From Candidatus Microgenomates bacterium (GTDB lineage Bacteria; Patescibacteriota; Microgenomatia; UBA1406; GWC2-37-13): a DNA stretch of 5,245 nucleotides. The stretch covers positions 1-5,245 of the forward strand of contig WFWI01000112.1 of NCBI GenBank assembly GCA_015491205.1, given 5' to 3'. Position 1 is the stretch's first letter; every line of letters starts with the position of its first letter. Positions 1-5,219 of this stretch are shown here, piece by piece. The translations under genes and the position numbers were made by a program. The notes under the pieces are model-generated. The model saw only the letters and a list, made by a program, of their open reading frames with translations. It did no database searches and was not told the origin of the DNA.

Positions 1-120
1 TATAAATAATAGAGCCATAAAGCCTTATTAGGATTCGAATTTAGTTTTGAAGAATACAGTGTACACCCCGGGGGTGTACACTGTAGTGTAAAGCTAAGCC
101 ATATAAAAGGAGATCATAAG
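1..120. other. Non-coding stretch upstream of the toxin-antitoxin locus
   Basis: No gene is supported here. One + frame is open from base 2 to a TAG at 29-31 (reading INNRAIKPY), which could be the last codons of a gene entering from the left, but it is too short to judge. The only clear structure is the palindrome at 56-84. AAAAGGAG around 105-112 looks like a ribosome binding site, but it is followed only by a TTG reading frame of five codons. Confidence 0.5.
56..84. repeat. Perfect 29-bp palindrome upstream of the antitoxin gene
   Basis: Two perfectly complementary 14-base arms, ACAGTGTACACCCC at 56-69 and GGGGTGTACACTGT at 71-84, are separated by a single G at 70. The dyad is far more GC-rich than the bases around it. 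It ends 36 bases before the predicted -35 box of vapB, so it does not overlap that promoter. No T run follows on the + strand, which argues against a simple intrinsic terminator. It could be a binding site for a dimeric regulator, the end structure of an unseen upstream gene, or a copy of a dispersed palindromic repeat. The sequence alone does not decide. Confidence 0.85.
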
Positions 121-149
121 TTGAGATTGTTGATATAAGTTGTTAAAAT
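121..149 (+). promoter_or_regulatory. Predicted promoter of vapB-vapC
   Basis: TTGAGA at 121-126 (five of six matches to the -35 consensus) and TAAAAT at 144-149 (five of six to the -10 consensus) are exactly 17 bases apart. Transcription would be expected to begin around 155-158, a few bases before the ATG at 159. This implies a leaderless or nearly leaderless message. It is the best promoter in the window. Confidence 0.6.
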
Positions 150-159
150 AAGCTTAACA
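141..159. promoter_or_regulatory. Possible autoregulatory operator over the vapB -10 box
   Basis: TGTTAA (141-146) and TTAACA (154-159) form an inverted repeat with a 7-base spacer. It covers the -10 box, the expected transcription start and the first base of the start codon. VapB-type ribbon-helix-helix antitoxins commonly bind dyads at their own promoter, so the position fits. The arms are only 6 bp and AT-rich, so chance occurrence is possible. Confidence 0.35.
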
Positions 160-389
160 TGTTGGCTAAACGAATACACATTTTGGTCGAGGAAGAGCTT
201 TATAAGAAAGTGGTTCTTTTGGCACGAAAGGAGGGTGTTTCAGTGGGTAGGTTTGTTAGAGAGGCAATAACAGAAAGGTTGGAGAAAATGAAAAGAGCGG
301 AGGCGGTTAAGAGGATATTAAAGTTTACACCGGTGAGGATAAAAAAAGGAGAGATATTGGATTGGATAAAAGAAGGAAGAAGGTTTTAA
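159..389 (+). CDS. vapB: Ribbon-helix-helix antitoxin, VapB-like
   Basis: A 76-residue protein that would bind DNA and neutralise a co-encoded PIN-domain toxin. Residues 4-12 (KRIHILVEE) form the expected beta strand. They are followed by an amphipathic helix, a turn at GVSVG (26-30) and a second helix (about 31-44), the usual ribbon-helix-helix order. The C-terminal part (about 45-76), with KGEILDWIKEGRRF at its end, is the sort of tail that wraps around the toxin in VapBC pairs (family knowledge, not shown here). The ATG at 159 is chosen because it sits just after a good promoter and the fold begins at once; there is no Shine-Dalgarno site. The toxin gene begins 13 bases after the stop, which supports an operon. 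The antitoxin is intact although its toxin is broken. The VapB label rests mainly on the partner, as the RHH fold is shared with several antitoxin families. Confidence 0.8.
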   Translation: MLAKRIHILVEEELYKKVVLLARKEGVSVGRFVREAITERLEKMKRAEAVKRILKFTPVRIKKGEILDWIKEGRRF

Positions 390-460
390 AGTTTTTCAGA
401 CTATGAAAGTTGTAATAGATGCTTCGGTTTCAGCTAAATGGTTTCTTCAAGAAGATGAGG

Positions 461-469
461 AGAGCACAG
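461..469 (+). repeat. Target-site duplication, left copy
   Basis: AGAGCACAG directly precedes the left inverted repeat and is repeated exactly at 1662-1670 after the right repeat. The flanking bases differ (G before the left copy, C before the right), so the duplication is exactly 9 bp. Confidence 0.93.
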
Positions 470-496
470 GGCACCGTTTCAAAATTGCCACCTAAA
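470..496 (+). repeat. Left terminal inverted repeat of the insertion sequence
   Basis: Begins GGCACCGTTTC and ends TTGCCACCTAAA. It pairs with 1635-1661 at 25 of 27 positions; the two mismatches are adjacent, in the central A/T run (AA here, TT at the other end). GGCA and TGCC also form a small internal dyad within the repeat. Confidence 0.92.
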
Positions 497-498
497 CG

Positions 499-1550
499 TT
501 AAAAATAGGTTGGTATAACAACCCCTCGTTTTTTCGTTTGATCCAGGGGTATTTTACCGTTTAGTTTTTTAAATCTTCCCTTACAGTCAGTCCAAATCGT
601 AAGTCTTCTTTTTAGGATATATCCGTTTATCCATAAACGTGCATATGAGAGACTATTAAAGCTTTTTATCTTTGTTAACCTTGCCTGTAAATGTGAGTTT
701 AATCCTTCAATAAAGTTTGTTGTCAAAGGTGTATATTTTATCCCTCTGTATCCTGTTAGCTTCTCTTTATCTCTTTCAATCTGCAAGAGTATACCTTTGA
801 ATACAAGGTCATTCCTGTATTTATCAAAAAGAGAATACATTCTTTTGTTAAAGTCTTTATCTGTTCTTTTAACGGTTAAAATATTTCTGATAGAGAAGAA
901 AAACTCTTTTGCTTGTTTACTGTTTTTAAGCTCTTTTTCTATATACTCTTTAATAGCTTGTTTTATGTTTGAAAGATAGTGTTTTATGCAAAGCTGTATT
1001 TTTACTTTAGGAAAAGCAAGTTCAGCAGCTTGTTGTATTGATGATAATCCATCGCAAACTAAAACTTTAGGATAGTTGTTTTGAATTCTAACCAAACAAA
1101 ACAGTCTTGCCCAAGATTGATAGTTTTCTGAAGGAGCAAGTGTATAGGCTACTATATCATGTTTTAGATAATCAACTATCCATAAAAGACAATATTTTCT
1201 ACTCCACCCTTTTATCTTAAAGTACTTACCATCACATAAAAATATCCTTGAATATCTATTGCAGTATTTGGCTGTTATCTGATTTGAGTCTGGAAGTTTC
1301 TTTAGCTTATCTAAACATATCCTCCAACAGGTTGCTGGAGAGAACTTATACTTTCTTGATAAGTCTCTAAAGGATAACCCCTCTAAGTGATCCCTTAGAA
1401 TAACTTTTTCGTTTGGATATACTACTCTAACAGAGAAATATCTTTTGCAACCTTTGCAATAGTTCTCTATACTTATGCCCCTCTTTCTTTTCCTGTAGAC
1501 GGAAGAATTGCTATTACAGTGTGGACATTTATACTTTTTTTAAATTTCAT
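499..1550 (-). CDS. Zinc-ribbon IS256/IS1249-type transposase; start region broken or recoded
   Basis: This DDE transposase would move the surrounding element. Residue numbers count from the ATG at 1550 with a one-base slip (350 residues). A zinc ribbon has Cys pairs CPHC (9-12) and CKGC (32-35). A helix-turn-helix-like stretch follows (about 50-72, EGLSFRDLSRKY). Then come D107 in LCDGKYFK, D167 in VCDGLSS, C188-x2-H191 in QLCIKHYL (the C/D-x2-H signature of the IS256 group), and E282 in TNFIEGLN. The frame is open from 1539 to the TAA at 499 but has no ATG, GTG or TTG before the TTG at 1095, which would lose the zinc ribbon and first Asp. It can be joined to a start in two ways. One reads ATG at 1560 as MMNYEI and meets a TAA at 1540-1542. 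The other starts at the ATG at 1550 as MKFKK and needs a -1 shift on the A7G run at 1534-1541. Without readthrough or slippage no full-length product is made. Confidence 0.85.
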
Positions 1551-1579
1551 AGTTCATCATTTAAACTTCTAACTTTTAA

Positions 1580-1585
1580 ATTATA
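1580..1585 (-). promoter_or_regulatory. -10 box of the transposase promoter (tentative)
   Basis: A perfect TATAAT on the minus strand lies 19 bases before the ATG at 1560 and 29 before the ATG at 1550, just inside the element's start-side end. It follows a run of six G. No good -35 hexamer is found at 16-18 bases, so promoter strength is unclear. Confidence 0.4.
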
Positions 1586-1634
1586 CCCCCCTTTTTGTTT
1601 AATTTGTGCTTATATGTCAGGCTAAAATGCTGTT

Positions 1635-1661
1635 TTTAGGTGGCAAAATTGAAACGGTGCC
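1635..1661 (-). repeat. Right terminal inverted repeat of the insertion sequence
   Basis: Read on the minus strand it begins GGCACCGTTTC and ends TTGCCACCTAAA, matching the left end except for two adjacent central bases. It lies on the start side of the transposase gene. A GTG at 1640 inside it is in frame with the second part of vapC, but the resulting fusion would lack the first catalytic Asp. Confidence 0.92.
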
Positions 1662-1670
1662 AGAGCACAG
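1662..1670 (+). repeat. Target-site duplication, right copy
   Basis: AGAGCACAG is identical to 461-469 and directly follows the right inverted repeat. Deleting one copy together with the element restores the vapC reading frame. Confidence 0.93.
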
Positions 1671-2040
1671 AGATGGCGCGGAGAATACTGCTTCTCATAA
1701 CAGAGGGAGATATTCAACCCATAGTCCCAAACCTTTGGTTTTATGAGAGGCTCAATATTTTTGGAAGGCTGCCCAAATCAAAGGCCTGCCAGCTGAAATT
1801 TTTGAAGAAGTGGTCTCAAGTCTCCAGGGATTGGAGATGGATATAAGAGAGCAATACGAGTTTGGCAGGGAGATTTTATCTCTGGCGGTTCAGCTTAGGA
1901 CTTCTGTATACGATGCAAGTTATATAGAGCTCTCAAAAAGAGAAAATGCCATACTTTTAACCGAAGACAAAAAACTTCTTAAAAAGGCAAAGGAGGTTGA
2001 AGTTAAGGCTTTTTCTTTAAAGGAGTTTTTCAAGCAATAG

Positions 2041-2079
2041 AGAAACTCGACCTTTAAGAAACTCTTCCGCTTTGTAGGT
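2041..2079. other. Short convergent gap between vapC and rpe
   Basis: These 39 bases separate the two converging reading frames. AGAAACTC occurs twice (2041-2048 and 2057-2064). A 12-bp perfect palindrome, AGGTTTAAACCT (2076-2087), straddles the rpe stop codon. There is no T-tailed hairpin, so no terminator is called. Confidence 0.4.
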
Positions 2080-2727
2080 TTAAACCTGCTCTATGCTAAG
2101 GCTCTTGTTAAGTACATCTTTTGCGTTTTTTGGATTTTGGGCTTTTGTTAAGTAACTTCCAATACAGAGGGCATAGATTGAGTCTTTATGGGGCTTTATG
2201 TATTTTATTGTTTTATCATTTATTCCTCCATCAAGGTAAATCTTGCCTTTAAATCCAAGCCCTCTTAAGGTTTTTATTTTAGGAAGCATCTCGGGCAAAA
2301 ATGGGCTTCCCTGAAAGCCGGGATTTACTGTCATAACAAGCACGTGGTTTATCCTTTGGAAAAAGCTTTTCTGCACAAGCTCTTCCGGCTTGTCTTCAGG
2401 ATTTAAAGTTATGCCGATTTCAAAAGGATAGTAGGTTTTAAAAAACTCCTCTTTTGCGCTTTTAATATCTATAAATGCCAGGTTTATATTTCGTTTTCTT
2501 TCCAGCGCTTCGAGCTCTTTTTCTGGGTTTTTAACCATAAGATGGAAGTCAAAAGTAAGGTTTGGAAACTTTTCTGTTTTAAACTCAGCTGTTTCAAGCG
2601 TTTTGTTTGACACAGCCTTACCATCAGCAATATCAATCTGAAAGCGGGAGAAATAAGGGGAGAGTTTTGTTATTTTATCTTTTGCTTGAGAGAATGTTTT
2701 TTCTAAGATTGCAGGAATTATGAGCAT
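2080..2727 (-). CDS. rpe: Ribulose-phosphate 3-epimerase family protein, divergent
   Basis: A 215-residue cytosolic TIM-barrel protein. The family interconverts ribulose 5-phosphate and xylulose 5-phosphate in the pentose phosphate pathway. Family landmarks in order are IIPAIL (3-8, usually PSIL), QIDIADG (30-36, usually HIDVMDG), DFHLMV (60-65), ITLNPED (106-112), MTVNPGFQG (132-140), LDGGIN (165-170) and the phosphate-binding CIGSYL (188-193). Length is normal for the family. Of the four expected metal ligands, D32, H62 and D166 are present, but the first His is Gln30. The usual H-x-E after the fourth strand is also absent (FIDIKSA). Activity is therefore likely but not certain; a related sugar-phosphate epimerase role is possible. 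The ATG at 2725-2727 is chosen because the first barrel strand follows at once. It is divergent from the GH18 gene and convergent with vapC. Confidence 0.87.
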   Translation of the reverse strand: MLIIPAILEKTFSQAKDKITKLSPYFSRFQIDIADGKAVSNKTLETAEFKTEKFPNLTFDFHLMVKNPEKELEALERKRNINLAFIDIKSAKEEFFKTYYPFEIGITLNPEDKPEELVQKSFFQRINHVLVMTVNPGFQGSPFLPEMLPKIKTLRGLGFKGKIYLDGGINDKTIKYIKPHKDSIYALCIGSYLTKAQNPKNAKDVLNKSLSIEQV

Positions 2728-2733
2728 GGAAAG

Positions 2734-2739
2734 ATTATA
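2734..2739 (-). promoter_or_regulatory. -10 box of rpe, implying a leaderless message
   Basis: A perfect TATAAT on the minus strand ends six bases before the rpe ATG (intervening bases CTTTCC). If used, transcription would start at or beside the A of the ATG. No Shine-Dalgarno site is present. No good -35 hexamer is seen, since that region falls in the heptad repeat. Confidence 0.45.
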
Positions 2740-2745
2740 CTATAT

Positions 2746-2794
2746 GGTAGTAGCTGGTAGTTAGTAGCTAGTAGCAAGTAGCGAGTAGTTAGTT
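2746..2794 (+). repeat. Seven tandem 7-bp units, consensus GYNAGTA
   Basis: The units read GGTAGTA, GCTGGTA, GTTAGTA, GCTAGTA, GCAAGTA, GCGAGTA and GTTAGTT. Most variation falls at the second and third positions of each unit. The array sits between the divergent rpe and GH18 genes, just upstream of the rpe -10 box, and is not translated. Degenerate heptad arrays of this sort occur in several bacterial groups and can change length by slippage. A regulatory effect on either gene is possible but unproven. Confidence 0.8.
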
Positions 2795-2800
2795 AAAAAT

Positions 2801-2819
2801 TGTCCCGCAGAGCGGGACA
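2801..2819. repeat. Perfect 8-bp stem hairpin with a 3-base loop
   Basis: TGTCCCGC (2801-2808) and GCGGGACA (2812-2819) flank AGA. On the minus strand the stem is followed by A then ATTTTTAA, so it resembles a weak intrinsic terminator facing away from the GH18 gene, toward rpe. There it could only stop antisense transcripts entering from the right. On the + strand it has no T tail. Its GC-rich arms contrast with the AT-rich surroundings. It may be a dispersed palindromic element. Confidence 0.7.
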
Positions 2820-2849
2820 GGCAACTCAAAATCCAAAATTATTCCTAAG

Positions 2850-3962
2850 ATGAAAAAGCTGCTTGTTAGATTGATTTTTTTGGGGAGTGTTAGCATTGTG
2901 GTTTTTTTGGTTTTTAAGGTATTTTTTGATAGCCATAGAAAGAGCAATTTAGAAAAAGATAAAACAGCTATTACTCCTATTCTCAAGGTTTCTCCACAAA
3001 AGAAAAAGCTGGAAAGTCGAGATGGAATTAAACTTAAGGAATTTACCGGAGAAGTTAGAGAGTGTGCTTTTGTGGTTTATTGGATAAACTTTGCTTCATT
3101 AAATTTTGAAAATTATGACAAATATTTATACTTTGGCATAGCGCCGGATTTGAAGGGAGGAATTGTAAAGGATCAAGGGTTTAAAAAAATTGACAGTTTT
3201 GTCAAATCTACTCAAGGCAAGGATAGGGCTCTGGTTGTTCGTTTGATCGATAAAAGATTAGTCCAGGAGTTTTTAAGCAAAAAAGAAGTATGGAAGAGTT
3301 TTTTGGATAAGGCCTTTTCTTTGGCTGTACAAAAAGGATTTTCTGAGGTTTCCTTTGACATTGAGCTTTCGCCTTTTCAGGAGAGCTTGAGAGAGCCTCT
3401 GGTTGAGTTTTTGGAAGAGGCTTCAAAAGAGCCCCAAAAGCGCGGCATAAAAATCTCCTTTATTGCCTATGCTGATAGTTTTTACAGAAAAAGGCCTTTT
3501 GATTTTGAAAAGACCTCAAAGCTTGTTGATGAGGTTTATTTAATGGCCTATGATTTTACAAAATCGATCTCTGAGCCCGGGCCAAACTTCCCTTTGGAAA
3601 AAGGAGAATGGGGCTACTCGCTTTTGCAGGCAGTTGAGGATTTTGGACGGTTTTTTGAAAGGGAGAGGCTCACGGTTGTTTTTGGTGGGTTTGGCTACAA
3701 GTGGAATTTGAGCGAGGATGGCAGGCCGCTTTCCCGTGCCAAGGCTTTGAGCTTTAATTCTATAAAGAAAAACTATTTGCAAAAATGCGCTAAAGAGGGG
3801 AGCTGTGAGGTTAGGCTTGATGAAAAGGCAAAAGAGAAGGTTCTAAGAGGAGAGGATTTTGTTATCTGGTATGAGGATAAAGAGACTTTCAGGCTTAAGA
3901 AAGAAAGGCTTAAAAAGGAGGGAATTGGAAGTTCTTGCTATTTTGCGCTAGGATATTTTTAA
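2850..3962 (+). CDS. Membrane-anchored glycoside hydrolase family 18-like protein
   Basis: A 370-residue protein with a short Lys/Arg start, one hydrophobic segment (about 4-26), a charged linker (about 27-68) and a GH18-like barrel. It is therefore probably tethered outside the cell membrane. Family members cleave GlcNAc-containing glycans; relatives of the SleL/YaaH type act on peptidoglycan. Landmarks are a strand at VVYWIN (75-80), the active-site strand VSFDIEL (167-173), VYLMAYDF (229-236, the GH18 M-x-YD motif with Y234 and D235), VVFGGFGYKW (276-285), a C-terminal VIWYEDKETFRLK (338-350) and the closing GIGSSCYFALGY. In the usual DxxDxDxE motif only D170 and the proton-donor E172 remain; the first two Asp are Ser. 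The protein could be an active hydrolase or a glycan-binding relative. Cys313 and Cys319 might form a disulfide. The start has no Shine-Dalgarno site and no clear promoter, but ATG AAA AAG CTG gives a natural membrane anchor. Confidence 0.82.
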   Translation: MKKLLVRLIFLGSVSIVVFLVFKVFFDSHRKSNLEKDKTAITPILKVSPQKKKLESRDGIKLKEFTGEVRECAFVVYWINFASLNFENYDKYLYFGIAPDLKGGIVKDQGFKKIDSFVKSTQGKDRALVVRLIDKRLVQEFLSKKEVWKSFLDKAFSLAVQKGFSEVSFDIELSPFQESLREPLVEFLEEASKEPQKRGIKISFIAYADSFYRKRPFDFEKTSKLVDEVYLMAYDFTKSISEPGPNFPLEKGEWGYSLLQAVEDFGRFFERERLTVVFGGFGYKWNLSEDGRPLSRAKALSFNSIKKNYLQKCAKEGSCEVRLDEKAKEKVLRGEDFVIWYEDKETFRLKKERLKKEGIGSSCYFALGYF

Positions 3963-3995
3963 AGATCAAAAGATGCAAAAATTCTTATTTTCTAG

Positions 3996-4054
3996 AGCCT
4001 TGCCACGCGCCGTATTTAACCTTCGAGGTTAAACGCGGAGCGTTGTGGCGGGCT
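3996..4054. repeat. Long imperfect hairpin between converging genes
   Basis: The apical stem TTTAACCT (4015-4022) and AGGTTAAA (4026-4033) encloses a TCG loop. After a 2-by-2 internal loop, CCG (4010-4012) pairs with CGG (4036-4038). A bulged part follows, then GCCAC (4002-4006) pairs with GTGGC (4045-4049) and AGCC (3996-3999) with GGCT (4051-4054). It lies downstream of both the GH18 gene and thiI, so it may help end transcripts from both sides. It lacks an immediate T tract on either strand. A structured RNA or a palindromic repeat element are alternatives. Confidence 0.65.
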
Positions 4055-4080
4055 AAAAATGGCCAATTTTTACATTTTTT
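4054..4080. terminator. Probable bidirectional terminator between the GH18 gene and thiI
   Basis: TAAAAAT (4054-4060) and ATTTTTA (4066-4072) form a stem around GGCCA. On the + strand T runs follow (TTTTTAC then TTTTTTG), suited to ending the GH18 message. On the minus strand the same stem also ends in a T run, suited to ending thiI. The stem is AT-only and thus weak by itself; it may work together with the larger hairpin next to it. Confidence 0.45.
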
Positions 4081-4096
4081 GATTTTTCTTCCTTTT

Positions 4097-5212
4097 TTAC
4101 CTAACCTCTATTTCCTCTACTAGTTTTAACGTTTCCTCAATCAACTTTTCAATCTCAATCTTTTCCTCTATCTCCTCAAGTTTTTTAAGATTAGAGCGGG
4201 TTTTGGCTTTTTTGGTGATTATGGAGCAGCAGTCTTTGTAGGGTTTTATAGAGGGTTCATAGGTTCCAATTTCTTTAGCAATTTTTACAATTTGTTCTTT
4301 GTCAAGCCCAATGAGGGGCCTTAGAACAATGGTTTTGACAGCACTATCTGTTGCCTGGAGGTTCTCTATTGTCTGGGAAGCTACTTGGCCCAAGCTGTCG
4401 CCTGTGATAAGAGCTTTGGCGCCTGATTTTTTTGCCAATTCTTCTGCGGTCTTTAGCATAAACCTGCGGAAAAGCACGAGTTCGTTGCTTTCAAACTCCA
4501 AGGCTTTCATCTGGAAAAGATAATAGGGCACAGCATAAAGCCTTATTTTTGCCTGGAATTTGGCCAAAGTCTTGGCAAGTTCAAAAATTTTAGTTTCCTT
4601 TAATTTTTCAGCTTTTGTAAAAACATGAAAGTGTACAAGGTCAATGTGCATGCCGCGGCGCTGCATAAGGTGGCCGGCAACCGGAGAGTCTATGCCGCCT
4701 GAAAAGAGAAGTAAGCCTTTGCCAGAGGTTGAAACAGGAAGGCCACCCAGACCTTTAATTTTTTCAGAGAAGACAAGCAGGTCTTCTTTTTGGATATCAA
4801 TGAAAATAATCAGCTCAGGATTTTTTAGGTCGACTTCTATTTTAGTTTCCTTTTCCAAAAGTTCACCTATTCTTTTTACTATTTCATAAGAGCTGTAGGG
4901 AAAGGTTTTGTCAGCGCGGTTGACCTCGAGTTTGAAGCTTTGAGGTTTTTGTTTTTTCAAAATCTGAGCACAAACTTTTTTAATTTCCTCCAAATTTCTT
5001 TCTGCTCTAAAAGCTTTTGCCCACCAGCTTATTCCAGGAACATATTTTAAATTTTCTGGTTTGCCTTTTTCCAGCAAAAGGTAGGAGTGGCGTTTTACAA
5101 CCCTTCCACCACAGGTTCTGTTGATGTTGCGCACAAGTTTTTGCACAAACCAATCTCTGTTTTTCCCTTTCAAAAAAAGCTCTGCAAAGTGAACAAGGGT
5201 TATTGGTTTCAT
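4097..5212 (-). CDS. thiI: ThiI, tRNA uridine 4-sulfurtransferase without rhodanese domain
   Basis: A 371-residue cytosolic enzyme that adenylates tRNA and transfers sulfur to make 4-thiouridine at position 8; in some bacteria it also supplies sulfur for the thiamin thiazole. An N-terminal ferredoxin-like part (about 1-58) starts with the family pattern HFAELFLKGKNR. A THUMP domain follows (about 59-150) with KLEVNRADKTFPYSS. After LGGLPVSTSGKG comes the PP-loop SGGIDSP (171-177) that binds ATP. ALITGDSLGQVASQTIENL (267-285) and RPLIGLDKEQI (299-309) are typical of the catalytic domain. DCCSII (327-332) holds Cys328/Cys329, near the Cys that in E. coli pairs with the rhodanese Cys. The rhodanese domain of the E. 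coli enzyme is absent, as in many bacteria, so a separate persulfide donor is expected. The last 30 residues are a Glu/Lys-rich helix, possibly a coiled coil. The start is set by the family's N-terminal pattern. It faces the GH18 gene tail to tail. Confidence 0.95.
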   Translation of the reverse strand: MKPITLVHFAELFLKGKNRDWFVQKLVRNINRTCGGRVVKRHSYLLLEKGKPENLKYVPGISWWAKAFRAERNLEEIKKVCAQILKKQKPQSFKLEVNRADKTFPYSSYEIVKRIGELLEKETKIEVDLKNPELIIFIDIQKEDLLVFSEKIKGLGGLPVSTSGKGLLLFSGGIDSPVAGHLMQRRGMHIDLVHFHVFTKAEKLKETKIFELAKTLAKFQAKIRLYAVPYYLFQMKALEFESNELVLFRRFMLKTAEELAKKSGAKALITGDSLGQVASQTIENLQATDSAVKTIVLRPLIGLDKEQIVKIAKEIGTYEPSIKPYKDCCSIITKKAKTRSNLKKLEEIEEKIEIEKLIEETLKLVEEIEVR

Positions 5213-5219
5213 AAGGTTA

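Larger units (their letters stand above)
470..1661 (-). mobile_element. Insertion sequence, IS256 superfamily (IS1249-like), 1192 bp
   Basis: A complete element bounded by 27-bp terminal inverted repeats and flanked by a 9-bp duplication of AGAGCACAG. It contains one transposase gene on the minus strand, whose TAA lies three bases inside the left repeat, and about 85 bases of start-side non-coding DNA with a TATAAT box. Target duplications of 8-9 bp and terminal GG fit the IS256 family, and the zinc ribbon in the transposase points to its IS1249-like branch. The element is inserted in the vapC-like gene, in opposite orientation to it. The perfect target duplication shows this is an original, unrearranged insertion. 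The family call is from motif recognition, not a database match. Confidence 0.88.
403..2040 (+). pseudogene. vapC: VapC-like PIN-domain toxin, broken by an insertion sequence and a frameshift
   Basis: PIN-domain toxins of the VapC family are Mg-dependent ribonucleases. The gene begins MKVVIDASVSAKWFLQEDEE at 403 and is cut at 470 by an insertion sequence. Removing bases 470-1670 (the element plus one copy of the target duplication) restores the frame: AGC ACA G joins AG ATG GCG. The reading then continues through VPNLWFYERLN until a second lesion at about 1783. There, inserting one G after AAG lets the frame run on as GLPAEIFEEVV to the TAG at 2038-2040. The rebuilt protein has about 145 residues, normal for VapC, and keeps all four acidic PIN positions: D6, E48 (followed by N51), D104 (in SVYDASY) and D122 (in LLTEDKK). 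The four retained residues indicate the damage is recent. The frameshift could instead be a sequencing or assembly error; the insertion cannot. No active toxin can be made from the locus as written. Confidence 0.88.

Noticed and set aside
31..46. TTCGAAT resembling a tRNA T-loop
   Set aside because: The bases on either side do not pair as a T-stem, and no acceptor or anticodon arms are found.
105..138. AAAAGGAG followed by a five-codon TTG frame, as a leader peptide
   Set aside because: The frame is tiny, starts with TTG, and overlaps the predicted -35 box of vapB, so it would not be on that transcript.
797..979. A 60-codon + frame inside the transposase
   Set aside because: It lies opposite the well-supported transposase frame, and its composition fits an antisense shadow.
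1640..1846. A 68-codon + frame starting with GTG in the right inverted repeat
   Set aside because: It is the second part of vapC fused to the element end and running out of frame after the lesion at 1783. It lacks the first PIN Asp and has no start signals.
2789..2986. A 65-codon minus frame over the GH18 start
   Set aside because: It is antisense to the membrane anchor, which explains its hydrophobic look, and it runs through the GC-rich hairpin.
3208..3782. Two minus-strand frames (3208-3426, 3540-3782) inside the GH18 gene
   Set aside because: They are antisense to conserved GH18 motifs and have no start signals or recognisable features.
3935..4123. A 62-codon + frame across the convergent gap
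   Set aside because: It overlaps the end of the GH18 gene and passes through the hairpin and terminator region into thiI. It has no ribosome site and no recognisable protein features.
4299..4889. Two + frames (4299-4523, 4644-4889) inside thiI
   Set aside because: They are antisense to the PP-loop and catalytic domain of ThiI, which is certain.
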